A stretch of 64,000 bases of DNA from the NCBI GenBank assembly GCA_025964555.1, contig JAOPYQ010000020.1, forward strand, positions 1 through 64,000, given 5' to 3'. Position 1 is the first letter of the stretch. Each line of letters opens with the position of its first letter. The notes beneath the pieces are model-generated. The model did not search any database. It had not been told where the DNA came from and was given only the letters and a program-made list of their open reading frames with translations. The position numbers and the translations under genes were made by a program. Below, piece by piece: positions 1-8,949 of the stretch. The DNA is from Thermoleophilia bacterium. Its GTDB lineage: Bacteria > Actinomycetota > Thermoleophilia > Gaiellales > SKUG01.

Positions 1-2165
1 CGTGAGCGTGAGGCCCGTGCCGGTCGTGCTGGCCGTCGTGCCCGTGCTCGTCCACGTTCGCGCCACCGTGCCGCCACAGCTCGCGGCGGTGGAGATGCAG
101 TACTCGTACTGCGCGAGGCCGGAGCCGGTCTCGGTCGTCGCTGCCCAGTTGGCGGGCAGTGTCGTGAGCGAGGACTGGAAGTCCAGGTCGGCACCTGCGC
201 CATCGTTGACCGGGGCCGTCGAGGTAGGTGCGGTCGTGTCGATCGTCACGCCGTCGCTCGTGCGCACCGTGCCGAGGTTGCCGGCAGCGTCCACGCCGCG
301 GACCGCGACGAAGTACTGGGTGGCGTTCGTCAGGGCGAGACCCGTCGCGGAGACGCTCGGTGTCGTGCCGGTGCTCGTCCAGGTGCGCGCGACCGTGCCG
401 CCGCACGACGCCGCCGTCGAGATGCAGTAGTCGTAGCGCGCCAGCCCGCTCGCCGGGTCGACGACGACGCTCCAGTTCGCGTCGAGCGCGGTGAGTGAGT
501 TGTCCCAGTCGATGTCGGCCCCCGGGCCATCGTTGACGGCTGCGGGTGCCGGCGGCACCGCCGTGTCGATCGTCACGCCGTCGCTGTTCGTGACCGCCGA
601 CACCGTGCCGAGGTTGTCGACGGCGCGCACCGCGATGCGATACAGCGTTCCGTTGGTCAACGTGAGGCCGGTCGCGGCGACGCTCGCGGTCGTGCCCGTG
701 CTCGTCCAGGTCCGGATGACCGTGCCGCCGCAGTTCACCAGCGTCGAGATGCAGTAGTCGTAATGATTGAGCCCGCTGCCGGGATCGACGACCGTGCTCC
801 AGTTGGCATCGAGCGCGGCGAGCGAGTTGTCCCAGTCGATGTCTGCGGCGGTGCCGTCGTTGACGGTCGCAGGAGCGGGCGTGGTGTTGTCCACGAGGAT
901 GCCGTCGCTCGACGCCGCGGCGGCGACGTTGCCCGCGACGTCGACGGCGCGCACGGCGACGAAGTACGTCGTGTTGTTGGTCAGTGTCAGTCCGACGCCC
1001 GTCGTGCTCGTGACGAGGGCGGTGCTGGTCCAGGTCCGTGCGACGGTGCCGCCGCACGCGACTGCCGTCGAGATGCAGTACTCGTAGCGGGCGAGTCCGC
1101 TGCCGGTGTCGCTGGACGCGGTCCAGTTCGCCGGCAGCGTCGTGAGCGACGCCTGCTGGTCGATGTCCGCGCCTGCCCCGTCGTTGACCGTCGTGATCGT
1201 CGCCGGGAGCGACGTGTCGATCCGGACCGCGTCGCTGCTGGTGACGGCGGAGACGTTTCCGAGGTTGTCAGTCGCGCGCACGGCGACGAAGTACTGCGTG
1301 CCGTTGACGAGCGTCAGGCCGGTCGCGGAGACGCTCGCGGTCGTTCCGGTGCTGGTCCAGGTGCGCACGACCGTGCCGCCACAGCTGGCGGCCGTCGAGA
1401 TGCAGTAGTCGTAGTCCTGCAGCCCCGACCCCGGGTCGACGACCGCGCTCCAGTTCGCGTCGAGCGCCGTGAGCGAGTTGTCCCAGTCGATGTCGGCACC
1501 CGACCCGTCATTGACCGTCGCCGGTGCGGGCGTCGTCGTGTCGATCATGATGCCGTCGCTGTTGGAGACGCCCGAGTTGCTGCCGGCGACGTCCACCGCT
1601 CGCACGGCGACGATGTAGGTGGTGCCGCTGACGAGCGCCAGTCCCGTGCCGGTGGTGCTCGCGGTCAGCCCCGTGCTCGTCCAGGTGCGCGCGACGGTGC
1701 CCGTGCAGCTGCCGCCGGTGGCGATGCAGTACTCGTAGCGTGCCAGGCCGCTCGCCGGATCGACCACGGTCGCCCAGTTCGCGGGCAGCGTCGTCAACGA
1801 TGTCTGGTAGTCGAGGTCGGCGCCGGCACCGTCATTCGTCGGCGCCGGCGCGGGCGGGACCACGTTGTCGATCGTCACGCCGTCCGACGACAGCGTCGTC
1901 GAGATGTTGCCGAGCACGTCGGTGGCGCGCACAGCGACGTAGTACGTGGTTCCGTTGACCAGCGTCAGACCGGTCGCCGAGACGCTCGGGGTCGTGCCGG
2001 TGGTCGTCCACGTCCTGACGACCGTGCCGGTGCACCCGACGCCCGTGGCGATGCAGTAGTCGTAGTCCTGCAGTCCCGACCAGTTGTCGACGACCGCGGT
2101 CCAGTTCGCGTCGAGGGCGGTGAGTGAGTTGTCCCAGTCGATGTCGGCGCCCGTGCCGTCCCGAA
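1..2165 (-). repeat. in-gene tandem repeats of about 325 bp
   Basis: The same DNA motif, encoding an Asn-Asp-Gly-x-Gly-Ala-Asp-type turn followed by an Asp-Trp pair, recurs at about 2154, 1829, 1506, 1177, 853, 527 and 201, a spacing of 323-329 bases. Each unit encodes one FN3/Ig-like module of the gene at 1-4005. The copies differ at many synonymous and some coding positions, so this is an old duplication and not a recent expansion. The array continues past the left edge. Confidence 0.85.
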
Positions 2166-4005
2166 CGAGGGTGGTGGCGGGTGTCGACCGATCGATGCGC
2201 ACGCCGTCGCTGCAGACCACCGCGCTGTTGTTGCCGGCGTAGTCCTCCGTCCGGCCGCAGGCTCGGACGAGGGTGCCCTCGGCGATCGCGGCGAGTCCGG
2301 TGTTGCCGCTCCAGGAGACGTTCGTGAAGGTCCAGGGCACGATCGCCGTGGTGGCGCAGTCGGCTCCGGTGGCGCTCGTGCTGAAGCAGTAGTCGATGCC
2401 GCGCACCTTGTAGTTGTCCGTGCCTCCCACCCAGTTGGTGTACAGCGACGTGTTGGCGACCTTGAAGTCGTCGTCGATGCCGGCGTTGAAGCCGTCTCGC
2501 ATCGTCGGGACGGCGGGAGCGGTCACGTCCGCGGTGTAGTTGACGACGAGCTTCGGGTCGTTGGCGCCGAGCTCGGACATGCCGTACGTCGACCAGTACG
2601 TGCCCGTGCCGAGGTCGTTCGCGAAGCCGATGAACGACATCGCGTTTCCGGACGCCCAGCCGAGGCGATCGGTGACGAGCGTCGCGCTGCCGGAGACGTC
2701 CCAGTCCTTGAAGACGTTGGTTCCGCCACCGGAGACGCCTCCGGGATTGTTGTACGAGTACGTTCGCGTCGCCAGGTTCGCGCAGCTGGCCCATGCGGCG
2801 GCGTTGTCGACCTGCTCGGCGTACAGGCCGGCCGGGAAGCCGATCAGGCCGTCCGAGCCTCCCTGGAACGGCGTGCCGACTTCCCAGATGCTCGCCGTCG
2901 CCGAGGCGATGATCGCTCCGCGGGGAATCAGGACGCCGGGGAAGCGGAGCCAGAACGCATACGATCGAGCAGCGGCGCCGTTCCAGCCGACGCGCATCGT
3001 GGTGCCGGCAGTCGCGGAGGTCGCGCACGAGATGTTCGGGTACGTGAACAGGCCCTCGAACGCGACATCGTTGGTCGCAGTGGCGAGGTAGGTGACGGTG
3101 GGGTCCACGTCGATGGGGAACGCGAGCCCGTCCGCATCGAGCGTCATCTCCAGGTCGCCGTCGACCCAGCGCCACGTGAGGTCGCGCCGCACGCCGTTCG
3201 CATCGATCGCGAACGGAGGCACGATCTGCCCGACGGGCTCGGGACCATCCATGATCACGAGATCGTCCCTCCGGACCGCGAGACCGCCGGTGGGCGTGAC
3301 GGCCATGCGCCACGACGTCGGTGCCGACGAGTCGGCGAGTCGCATCGTGGCCTTCACTCCGGAGTTGATGACGTCGAGCTCCGTGGTCGTAGGGCCATCG
3401 CGCTGGACGACCACGCCGTCGGCGCCGTCGGTCACGGTCCAGCCGGCTGCCTCGTCGATCCAGTCGAGGTCGAGTCGGACCCCGCGGCCCGGATCGTTGC
3501 TGTCAGGCGCCCAGGAGTAGCCGTCTCCTTCGATGCGAGCCGCGAAGGGAAGTTCGCCGGTGACGATCGCGCTGCCCGCTCGCCGCACCCGCTGGTCGAA
3601 GGGCTGCCAGCTTCCGTCCGCGGCGCGCCAGGACGTGGGGTGCAGGTGGGAGTCGACGGTCGTGGAGCCATCGCTGTTCGTGAACGTGACGGTGTGCTCG
3701 TCGCGCTTGACCTCATGCTCTCGAAGCGGGTCGACGAAGTGCCAGGCAGGTCGGAAGGAGACGCCCGGGGCAGAGCGTGCCATGAGCGGGGCATCCGAGG
3801 CGGTGGGTCGGGCGGGCAGATCGACACCGGCGCCGGTATGGGCTGCGGACGCGGCGGCTCGCGCCGTGTTCACGAGTGGCGACGATGAGGCCGCCACGGT
3901 CGCCACGATCGCGACCACAAGCGCGCACGCACTCGCGCGTGCGAAGAACTTCGCGCGTGTGAGAGTGGTGGGCGCCGACCAGATCACTACGGTGCCGATC
4001 GGCAT
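1..4005 (-). CDS. giant exported protein with FN3/Ig-like tandem repeats (3' end beyond window)
   Basis: Reads from an ATG at 4005 leftward off the window: 1,335 codons are open and the C-terminus is missing. An in-frame TGA at 4063-4065 limits the start. Residues 1-50 look like a signal peptide: a basic start, a hydrophobic Ala/Val run and an ARAAA cleavage-like site. Residues about 300-495 resemble the DNRLRE type of domain found in large bacterial surface proteins. From about residue 500 there is one diverged FN3-like module, then seven close copies of about 108 residues (six complete). Each has a YCI-type Cys and a second Cys after six residues, a possible disulfide. No catalytic motif is visible. 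I infer an exported adhesin or matrix protein from architecture alone; the exact domain families need a profile search. Confidence 0.85.
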   Translation of the reverse strand, partial: MPIGTVVIWSAPTTLTRAKFFARASACALVVAIVATVAASSSPLVNTARAAASAAHTGAGVDLPARPTASDAPLMARSAPGVSFRPAWHFVDPLREHEVKRDEHTVTFTNSDGSTTVDSHLHPTSWRAADGSWQPFDQRVRRAGSAIVTGELPFAARIEGDGYSWAPDSNDPGRGVRLDLDWIDEAAGWTVTDGADGVVVQRDGPTTTELDVINSGVKATMRLADSSAPTSWRMAVTPTGGLAVRRDDLVIMDGPEPVGQIVPPFAIDANGVRRDLTWRWVDGDLEMTLDADGLAFPIDVDPTVTYLATATNDVAFEGLFTYPNISCATSATAGTTMRVGWNGAAARSYAFWLRFPGVLIPRGAIIASATASIWEVGTPFQGGSDGLIGFPAGLYAEQVDNAAAWASCANLATRTYSYNNPGGVSGGGTNVFKDWDVSGSATLVTDRLGWASGNAMSFIGFANDLGTGTYWSTYGMSELGANDPKLVVNYTADVTAPAVPTMRDGFNAGIDDDFKVANTSLYTNWVGGTDNYKVRGIDYCFSTSATGADCATTAIVPWTFTNVSWSGNTGLAAIAEGTLVRACGRTEDYAGNNSAVVCSDGVRIDRSTPATTLVRDGTGADIDWDNSLTALDANWTAVVDNWSGLQDYDYCIATGVGCTGTVVRTWTTTGTTPSVSATGLTLVNGTTYYVAVRATDVLGNISTTLSSDGVTIDNVVPPAPAPTNDGAGADLDYQTSLTTLPANWATVVDPASGLARYEYCIATGGSCTGTVARTWTSTGLTASTTGTGLALVSGTTYIVAVRAVDVAGSNSGVSNSDGIMIDTTTPAPATVNDGSGADIDWDNSLTALDANWSAVVDPGSGLQDYDYCISTAASCGGTVVRTWTSTGTTASVSATGLTLVNGTQYFVAVRATDNLGNVSAVTSSDAVRIDTSLPATITTVNDGAGADIDQQASLTTLPANWTASSDTGSGLARYEYCISTAVACGGTVARTWTSTALVTSTTGVGLTLTNNTTYFVAVRAVDVAGNVAAAASSDGILVDNTTPAPATVNDGTAADIDWDNSLAALDANWSTVVDPGSGLNHYDYCISTLVNCGGTVIRTWTSTGTTASVAATGLTLTNGTLYRIAVRAVDNLGTVSAVTNSDGVTIDTAVPPAPAAVNDGPGADIDWDNSLTALDANWSVVVDPASGLARYDYCISTAASCGGTVARTWTSTGTTPSVSATGLALTNATQYFVAVRGVDAAGNLGTVRTSDGVTIDTTAPTSTAPVNDGAGADLDFQSSLTTLPANWAATTETGSGLAQYEYCISTAASCGGTVARTWTSTGTTASTTGTGLTLT

Positions 4006-4165
4006 CTCGCCGTCGAATACTGAGCAAATCGTCGTACCGCGCGATGGACACGACCGTGCACGTCACCGCATCACGCGCTCCCAGACGGATTCCCGTCGAC
4101 TTCTGGCCGAACTGGCAGGGAGCAGGTCGACGGTTCCTCGTCACCTGATGACCGGGCCTGACGTG

Positions 4166-5944
4166 TCAGAGGCGCGGCGTCGCGGCGGAGGCGAGCTGCA
4201 CCGCCGCAAGCGATTCTTCGACGTCGCGCGCCCAGGCCCGCTCGATGAGGACCAGCACCCACGCCGCACCGAGCAGCACGAGCGCCAGTGCGTGCCATGC
4301 GAGCATGGGCAGCATCGTGGCAGTCGCGAGCGCCGGGGCCGCAACCGCCGCAGCGATCGACGCGGCAACGAACAGGCGTGGGAGCACCGGGACGGCGAGC
4401 AGTGCCGACTGGATGCGAGCGCGTGGGCCGCGCATGCGGCGTGCCATGCCGGCGAGCAGCGGCGCTGCCTCCGACGCGACGTCTGCTCCAGCGACGAGCG
4501 TGCGCTTGCCGTGCGTCTGCGCGCAGGCGGCGCCCAGCTCGAGCAGCTCGACCGCACCACGGCGATCACGGGCTGCGCCGAGCATCGACACGACGTCGGT
4601 GAGGCGATCGAGCGGCGGCAGCGCAGCGAGCGGGTCGCGCATGTCTTCGGTCATGCGGCGTGCGCCACCGCGAGCCGCGCGCTGGTTGAGGCGATGCGTG
4701 AGCATCGCCGGCGCGATCCATGCGTAGAGCGCGACGAGGCCCCACGCGACGATGACCGCGACGGCCGGAATGCGGTAGGCGGGAGCCGCTGTCGCCAGTG
4801 CGTGCAGCGGCAGCGACGCGATCACGAAGCCCACGAGGAATCCGGGCAGCCCGCCCGGGAAGTCGCGCATCCACCGCACGAGCGCGGGCACCGGGCGAAG
4901 GAGGGGACGTTCGTGCACGTACTCCACGAGCGCGCGCACGTCACCGATCTCGGGGTCGCGCGGCGCGAGGCGCTGGGCTCGCATGAGCAGCACTCGCGCA
5001 CGCTCGAGGTTGCCGTGCTCCATCTCGACGGAGGCGAGCTCGACCATCGCGTACGGATCCTCCGGATGCAGCTGCACGCCCTGGCGCAGCGCCGCGAGCA
5101 GGCCGCTGCGGTCGCCGCCCTCGTCCAGCGCAGCGGCGCGAACCGCGAGCGCACCGACATTGTTGGGCTCGATGCGCAGTGCAGCTCCCGCCGAGGCGAG
5201 CGCCTCCTGGTGCTCGCCTCGCGCGAGGGCCACGCGCGCCAGGCCCTCGTGGAGCGTCGCGTCGTCGGGATTGTGCGCGATGCCGAAGCGCAGCAGGTCC
5301 GCCGCTTCGGCCAGTTCGTGCTGGCGCACGTGGATGTGCGCGCGCAGGCCGATGGCGTCCGGATTCGTGCCAGCCGTGCGCAGCGACAGCTCGGCCATGT
5401 CGCGCGCGGTGTCGAGGTCGCCGACGCGCTCGGCGATGAGGCCGAGCACGAACATCGGGAACGGGTGCTCGTCGTCGAGTCGCACGGCGGCCATCGCGAT
5501 CTCGCGTGCGAGCGACGTGTCGTCGGCCTCGAGCGCGTCCAGCGCGTCCTGGCAGCGCTCCTCGATCTCGGCGGCGACGGGATCGTCGTCATCCTCGTCG
5601 TCGTCCTCGAGCGAGAAGTCGTCGTCCTCCTCGAGCGAGAGCTCGAGCTGCGAGTCGTCCTCGAAGCGGGAGGAGTCGTCGTCGGCATCCTCCGCGGATG
5701 ACGCGTCGAGCTGGGCGCGCTGTTCGCGCAGGGCTCGGGCGATGTCGGAGAACGGGTCGCTGTCGTCGATCACGGAGTCCACGTCGATCTGGTCCGGATT
5801 GGCGTCGAGCTTCGATTCGACCGCGTCGATCTTGGCGTCGAGCAGCGCAAATCGATGCTCGAGCTCGGCGAGGTCCTGCAGGTCCCCCAACGCTGCGTCG
5901 AGCGGGTCTTCGTCGCCTTCGGGTGGGACGGAATCACGCCGCAT
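4166..5944 (-). CDS. TPR-repeat membrane protein
   Basis: Predicted 592-residue protein. An N-terminal region of about 80 residues has heptad-like Leu/Ile spacing (around ELEHRFALLDAKIDAVESKL), followed by a strongly acidic Asp/Glu stretch at about 80-120. TPR-like helical pairs run from about 125 to 345. Hydrophobic segments follow at about 368-385, 388-410, 515-535 and 540-565, so the C-terminal part lies in the membrane. TPR proteins usually act as scaffolds; no enzyme motif is seen. The start is the ATG at 5944, which has an AATGCT box 6 bases upstream; ATGs at 5968 and 5977 are alternatives. Frames further upstream read as Ala/Arg-rich non-protein. Function is unknown. Confidence 0.75.
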   Translation of the reverse strand: MRRDSVPPEGDEDPLDAALGDLQDLAELEHRFALLDAKIDAVESKLDANPDQIDVDSVIDDSDPFSDIARALREQRAQLDASSAEDADDDSSRFEDDSQLELSLEEDDDFSLEDDDEDDDDPVAAEIEERCQDALDALEADDTSLAREIAMAAVRLDDEHPFPMFVLGLIAERVGDLDTARDMAELSLRTAGTNPDAIGLRAHIHVRQHELAEAADLLRFGIAHNPDDATLHEGLARVALARGEHQEALASAGAALRIEPNNVGALAVRAAALDEGGDRSGLLAALRQGVQLHPEDPYAMVELASVEMEHGNLERARVLLMRAQRLAPRDPEIGDVRALVEYVHERPLLRPVPALVRWMRDFPGGLPGFLVGFVIASLPLHALATAAPAYRIPAVAVIVAWGLVALYAWIAPAMLTHRLNQRAARGGARRMTEDMRDPLAALPPLDRLTDVVSMLGAARDRRGAVELLELGAACAQTHGKRTLVAGADVASEAAPLLAGMARRMRGPRARIQSALLAVPVLPRLFVAASIAAAVAAPALATATMLPMLAWHALALVLLGAAWVLVLIERAWARDVEESLAAVQLASAATPRL

Positions 5945-6208
5945 GCGAGTAGCATTCCCACGGGGCATCGCAACCATGCACGCACCCGAGGGCCAATCAT
6001 CGACCAGACCAGAAATGACGCACACCCGACGATCCCCGGTGCGGGACTGTGCAGCTCCTGCGCCTGGCAGCGCGTCGTGGTCAGCGGTCGGGGCTCCGCC
6101 TTCTCGATGTGCCGCCGCTCGCTCGAGGACCCGCGCTTCCGCAAGTACCCGCCGCTGCCCGTGCTCGCATGCGAAGGATTCGAGCCCCGGGCGATCGACG
6201 CGCATGAC

Positions 6209-6244
6209 GGCGAGGGCGAGGGCGCGGGCGAGGGCGAGGGCGAG
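6209..6244. repeat. six tandem GGCGAG hexamers
   Basis: Six consecutive hexamers, five GGCGAG and one GGCGCG, lie in the 537-base gene-free stretch 5945-6481, upstream of the TPR gene. It is a simple-sequence tract. I see no gene, tRNA or clear promoter between 5945 and 6208. Confidence 0.7.
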
Positions 6245-6289
6245 CCGGGCGTCGCGCGCAGCGGTCTGCACAGCCCCGACTGAGCGACT

Positions 6290-6394
6290 GCGTCACGATA
6301 TCGTTGTGATCTTGGCTACGAAGTCATGACGCGAGCTGCCATCGCGGATCGCGTCACGACATCGTCGTCGCTGGGTGCACGATTCCATGACGCG
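6290..6394. repeat. dimeric palindromic intergenic element, copy 1
   Basis: Two 44-base units, 6290-6333 and 6351-6394, lie 61 bases apart start to start, with a 17-base spacer. Unit 1 begins GCGTCACGA and ends TCATGACGCG, so its ends are inverted repeats (9 bp, one wobble) around a loop of about 26 bases. Unit 2 has the same ends and length. The same arrangement recurs at 54660-54764. It sits between the 3' end of the peptidase gene at 6482 and the 5' region of the TPR gene. It resembles a REP-type element; I do not recognise a named family. Confidence 0.8.
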
Positions 6395-6404
6395 CCGCTC
6401 GCGC

Positions 6405-6442
6405 GATCGTTGGTCGCGCCATCGCCGATCGTTGGTCGCGCC
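6405..6442. repeat. 16-base direct repeat
   Basis: GATCGTTGGTCGCGCC occurs at 6405-6420 and again at 6427-6442, 22 bases apart, immediately next to the palindromic element. Spacing of two helical turns is compatible with a protein-binding site, but it could equally be remains of the repeat element. Confidence 0.6.
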
Positions 6443-6481
6443 GATCACCGCTCCAGCCAATCGCCGGACGTCGCGCCGGCC

Positions 6482-7315
6482 TCACCGGAACGGCACGCCC
6501 GACGTGGCGAGCTCGCGTCGCAGCACGTTGGCGACGTTCGGCGAGTCGGGGTGGAGCCGCGCCGCGGCCCCGAGCAGCGCGCGGGCGTGGTCGTCCATCG
6601 ACAGGTCGATGACCGCACGCGAGATCTGCTCGTGCGGTCGGCCGCTCCAGATGAGGTCGTCGATCGCGCTTCGAACGGCATCGCTCGTGCGCGGCATGTC
6701 GCGAAGCGCAGCCTCGACCGTGATCGTGTCGACCGTCGCGACGCCGAGCTCGTCGGACGCGCGGGCGATCGCCGCGCCGATCGGGCCGGCCATGACGTGC
6801 GTGTCCGTCGGCATCGCCGCCTTGAGGTCCGCCACGGTGGCGTGCAGCGGGTGACGCAGGTTGCGTCCGACCATCGAGACGGTCCAGGGATCGTCACTCG
6901 CGCGCAGCGCACCCGTTGCGCGCGCGTACGCGAGGCCGACGAGGTCTGCGTTCAGCTCGTCGGACATGTAGTTGCCCTCACCCATCTCGAGCGCGTGCTT
7001 GAGCTCGTGTCCGACAACGACCGGGGTGTCGATGGGATCGCTGACGAAGCGTGCGCCCGCTCTACCGAGCTCCACGGAGCCGTTGCCGCCCACGGCGTCG
7101 TCGACGAGGCGCTCGTCGATGACGATTCGCAGTCCCGTCCGCACCTGATCGAGCGCTTCCGGCACGCGGCCGTCGACGAACGACGTGAATGCATCCAGGT
7201 GCGTGAACGCGGTGCGGGCGTCGTCGGTGAGCGCGCCCGTCGGGGCGGCGCCGTGGAACAGCACCGCGCCATCGCGCGCGATGTGCGTGACAAGCTTCGG
7301 TATCTCGATCCCCAT
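6482..7315 (-). CDS. predicted zinc metallopeptidase (HExxH)
   Basis: Predicted 277-residue soluble protein with no signal peptide. The key feature is HELKH at residues 103-107, an HExxH zinc site that follows a hydrophobic stretch (TPVVVG). A downstream segment with MSDELNADLVG (about 117-127) offers Glu120 as the third ligand, as in gluzincin-type peptidases. The rest is helical without recognised domains. The ATG at 7315 is preceded by GGGGAGG three bases away, so the GTG/ATG choice is fairly safe. It lies 59 bases downstream of the DedA-like gene on the same strand and may be cotranscribed. Substrate unknown; catalytic role is an inference from the motif. Confidence 0.7.
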   Translation of the reverse strand: MGIEIPKLVTHIARDGAVLFHGAAPTGALTDDARTAFTHLDAFTSFVDGRVPEALDQVRTGLRIVIDERLVDDAVGGNGSVELGRAGARFVSDPIDTPVVVGHELKHALEMGEGNYMSDELNADLVGLAYARATGALRASDDPWTVSMVGRNLRHPLHATVADLKAAMPTDTHVMAGPIGAAIARASDELGVATVDTITVEAALRDMPRTSDAVRSAIDDLIWSGRPHEQISRAVIDLSMDDHARALLGAAARLHPDSPNVANVLRRELATSGVPFR

Positions 7316-7374
7316 GCGCCTCCCCGCCCGTTCTTCGTGCGCACGCCCTTGCGAGTTGCGAGGGGAGACGTTGG

Positions 7375-8184
7375 TCAGGCTGGTGCGGCGCCGGTGGGCG
7401 GCAGCGCGGCGGGAGGATCGTCGTCTGGATCGTCGTCGTCGATCTCCTCGCCGAGGACCTCGCCTTCGACGACGTCGTCGTCGTCGTCGTCGGCGATCGA
7501 CGTGCGGCGATCGTGGCGCGACGGATCGAGCGGCGATGCACCGGCGCCCGGTCCGGCCGCACCGAAGGCGGTGGTCATGCGCACCATGTGCTCGTCGGCG
7601 TCGCGCATACGCCACGTGCCGGTCTCCGCGCGATGCGCCCAGTCGATGCGCCCGATGGTGCGGAACAGGAACAGCAGTACCGCGAGCATGCCGAGCGTGA
7701 CGACCGCCTGGTCGTCGTTGTCGGACGCCGCCCGGCCGAGCCACGCGAACAGCGCGCACGTGAGCGCCAGCACCGGGGTGCGCCCGATGACCGTTCCCGC
7801 GAGGGCCGGCCACAGCGGGGCGCGCATCGCGCCGAGCATCGGGAAGATGACTCCGGCCGGCACGCCCGGCAGCGCGGCGAGCATGAAGGTCATGCGCGTG
7901 TAGGCGGGCGAGCCGGCGAGGCGGTCGCGCAGGGCGTCGCGCTGTGCGCGGGCCGCCGGGGAAGGCGCACGGAGGCGGTCGCGCCCGGCGCGCGCCATGA
8001 GCGCGAGCGACAGGCGCGCGATCATGACGCCGACCGCGCCCAGCAGCGCGATCGGGAGCAGCTCCGAGTCCGACGCGAGGAGCCCGATCGCGAGCAGCAA
8101 CCCGACGGGTAGGCGCACGGCAGGAGATGCCTCGACGAGGGCGACGAGCAGGACGAGTGCGGCGATGATGGCGGGTTCGGGCAC
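7375..8184 (-). CDS. DedA/VTT-like integral membrane protein
   Basis: Predicted 269-residue membrane protein with an N-terminal hydrophobic block, then a segment rich in Arg (LALMARAGRDRLRAP), then the part most like the VTT (SNARE-associated, DedA) domain: a TFMLAALPGVPAGVIFPMLG stretch followed by another pair of helices. VTT proteins are linked to lipid scrambling or membrane homeostasis. The C-terminal 60 residues are an acidic Asp-rich tail containing a run of six Asp, unusual for the family. The GTG at 8184 starts just before the first helix; a GTG at 8271 would add 29 basic residues. No strong ribosome binding site supports either. Confidence 0.65.
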   Translation of the reverse strand: MPEPAIIAALVLLVALVEASPAVRLPVGLLLAIGLLASDSELLPIALLGAVGVMIARLSLALMARAGRDRLRAPSPAARAQRDALRDRLAGSPAYTRMTFMLAALPGVPAGVIFPMLGAMRAPLWPALAGTVIGRTPVLALTCALFAWLGRAASDNDDQAVVTLGMLAVLLFLFRTIGRIDWAHRAETGTWRMRDADEHMVRMTTAFGAAGPGAGASPLDPSRHDRRTSIADDDDDDVVEGEVLGEEIDDDDPDDDPPAALPPTGAAPA

Positions 8185-8420
8185 GGTGGCGGCCACTGTA
8201 TCGACTGCAGCGGGTGTTCGCCGACGTGATCCGCGCGCTGGCGTGGGATTCCGCCGTCCGGTTCGATTCACGGCCGTTGCGTGGCCGTTCTTCGTCGGGC
8301 GATCTCTGAATTCGCGTTGACACGTGGGCGGATCCGTATGACCTTGGTGGCAGAAGCGCGTCGGTTTGCCGGCGGTTTCGGTTCGATACCCATACGTTTC
8401 CCCTCGAAAGGCATCCCCCC

Positions 8421-8753
8421 ATGGCCGTTCGCTCTGCTTCCGACCTGATGTACGCGACGATTGCTCGACTTCCGTTCCTGCTCGTCATCGCCGGGGTCGT
8501 ATGGGTCCTGTTCTCGGGCGTGCTCGCCCTCGAGACGTATTCGTTCGGCACCGAGTACCTGATCGGCAACGACCAGACGACCAACGCGTTGCCGTCTGTC
8601 GGCGGTCCCACGCAGCAGGATGCACTGGATGCGATCGCGTCGGGGGACGTGAACCGCATGTCCGAGGTGCTCGACCAGGTGCAGACGGAGCAGGCCACGG
8701 CCGGGCAGGCGAGCGCACAGGTGCGCGTCGCGCCGGGCGGATTCGGGGGCTGA
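8421..8753 (+). CDS. small membrane protein of unknown function
   Basis: Predicted 110-residue protein with one transmembrane helix at about residues 17-37 (PFLLVIAGVVWVLFSGVLAL), then a soluble helical tail with Asp/Gln and a Gly-Phe-Gly-Gly end. A GAAAGG sequence lies about 10 bases upstream of the ATG. It is transcribed away from the DedA-like gene; the 236 bases between them should hold both promoters. A hairpin follows at 8784-8810. I do not recognise the family. Confidence 0.75.
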   Translation: MAVRSASDLMYATIARLPFLLVIAGVVWVLFSGVLALETYSFGTEYLIGNDQTTNALPSVGGPTQQDALDAIASGDVNRMSEVLDQVQTEQATAGQASAQVRVAPGGFGG

Positions 8754-8783
8754 CCCACGCATCCAAGCCGTTGGTTGCGCCGC

Positions 8784-8810
8784 GCCGCTCGGATCGGGGG
8801 ATCCGGCGGC
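8784..8810 (+). terminator. hairpin after the small membrane protein gene
   Basis: GCCGC-T-CGGATC, loop GGGG, GATCCG-GCGGC: an 11-bp stem with one bulged T, 31 bases after the stop at 8753. No T tract follows, as is common in high-GC actinobacteria. Confidence 0.6.
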
Positions 8811-8949
8811 GTGGCCGTCGATGGCCAGCGCGTGGCCGCCTTCGGCCCACGCCCCTGCAAACGCGCACCTCCCGGCAGTGCCCCTCCCGAAGTCCAGATG
8901 CATGCTCCACTGCTTGACCGGCATCGGGGCACATCGGGAGGAATACACC

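Noticed and set aside
763-2127. 454-codon open frame on the plus strand opposite the giant repeat protein
   Set aside because: Very rich in Arg and in repeated VERRERVVPVDV-like pieces, which is the antisense image of the repeats. The minus strand encodes a coherent exported protein.
1-2165. CRISPR array
   Set aside because: The repeat unit is about 325 bases, in frame, and encodes a protein module; no short repeats with unique spacers are seen.
3533-5701. 722-codon open frame on the plus strand opposite the giant protein and TPR gene
   Set aside because: His/Arg-rich with no domain; it crosses the boundary of two convincing minus-strand genes. Long antisense frames are expected at this GC content.
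5945-6271. N-terminal extension of the TPR gene to 6271
   Set aside because: The extra 109 codons read ALALARALALA from the GGCGAG tract and show no protein-like pattern.
8317-8342. TTGACA ... TATGAC promoter before the gene at 8421
   Set aside because: The spacer between the two boxes is only 14 bases, too short for a normal sigma-70-type promoter, and the second box lacks the conserved final T.
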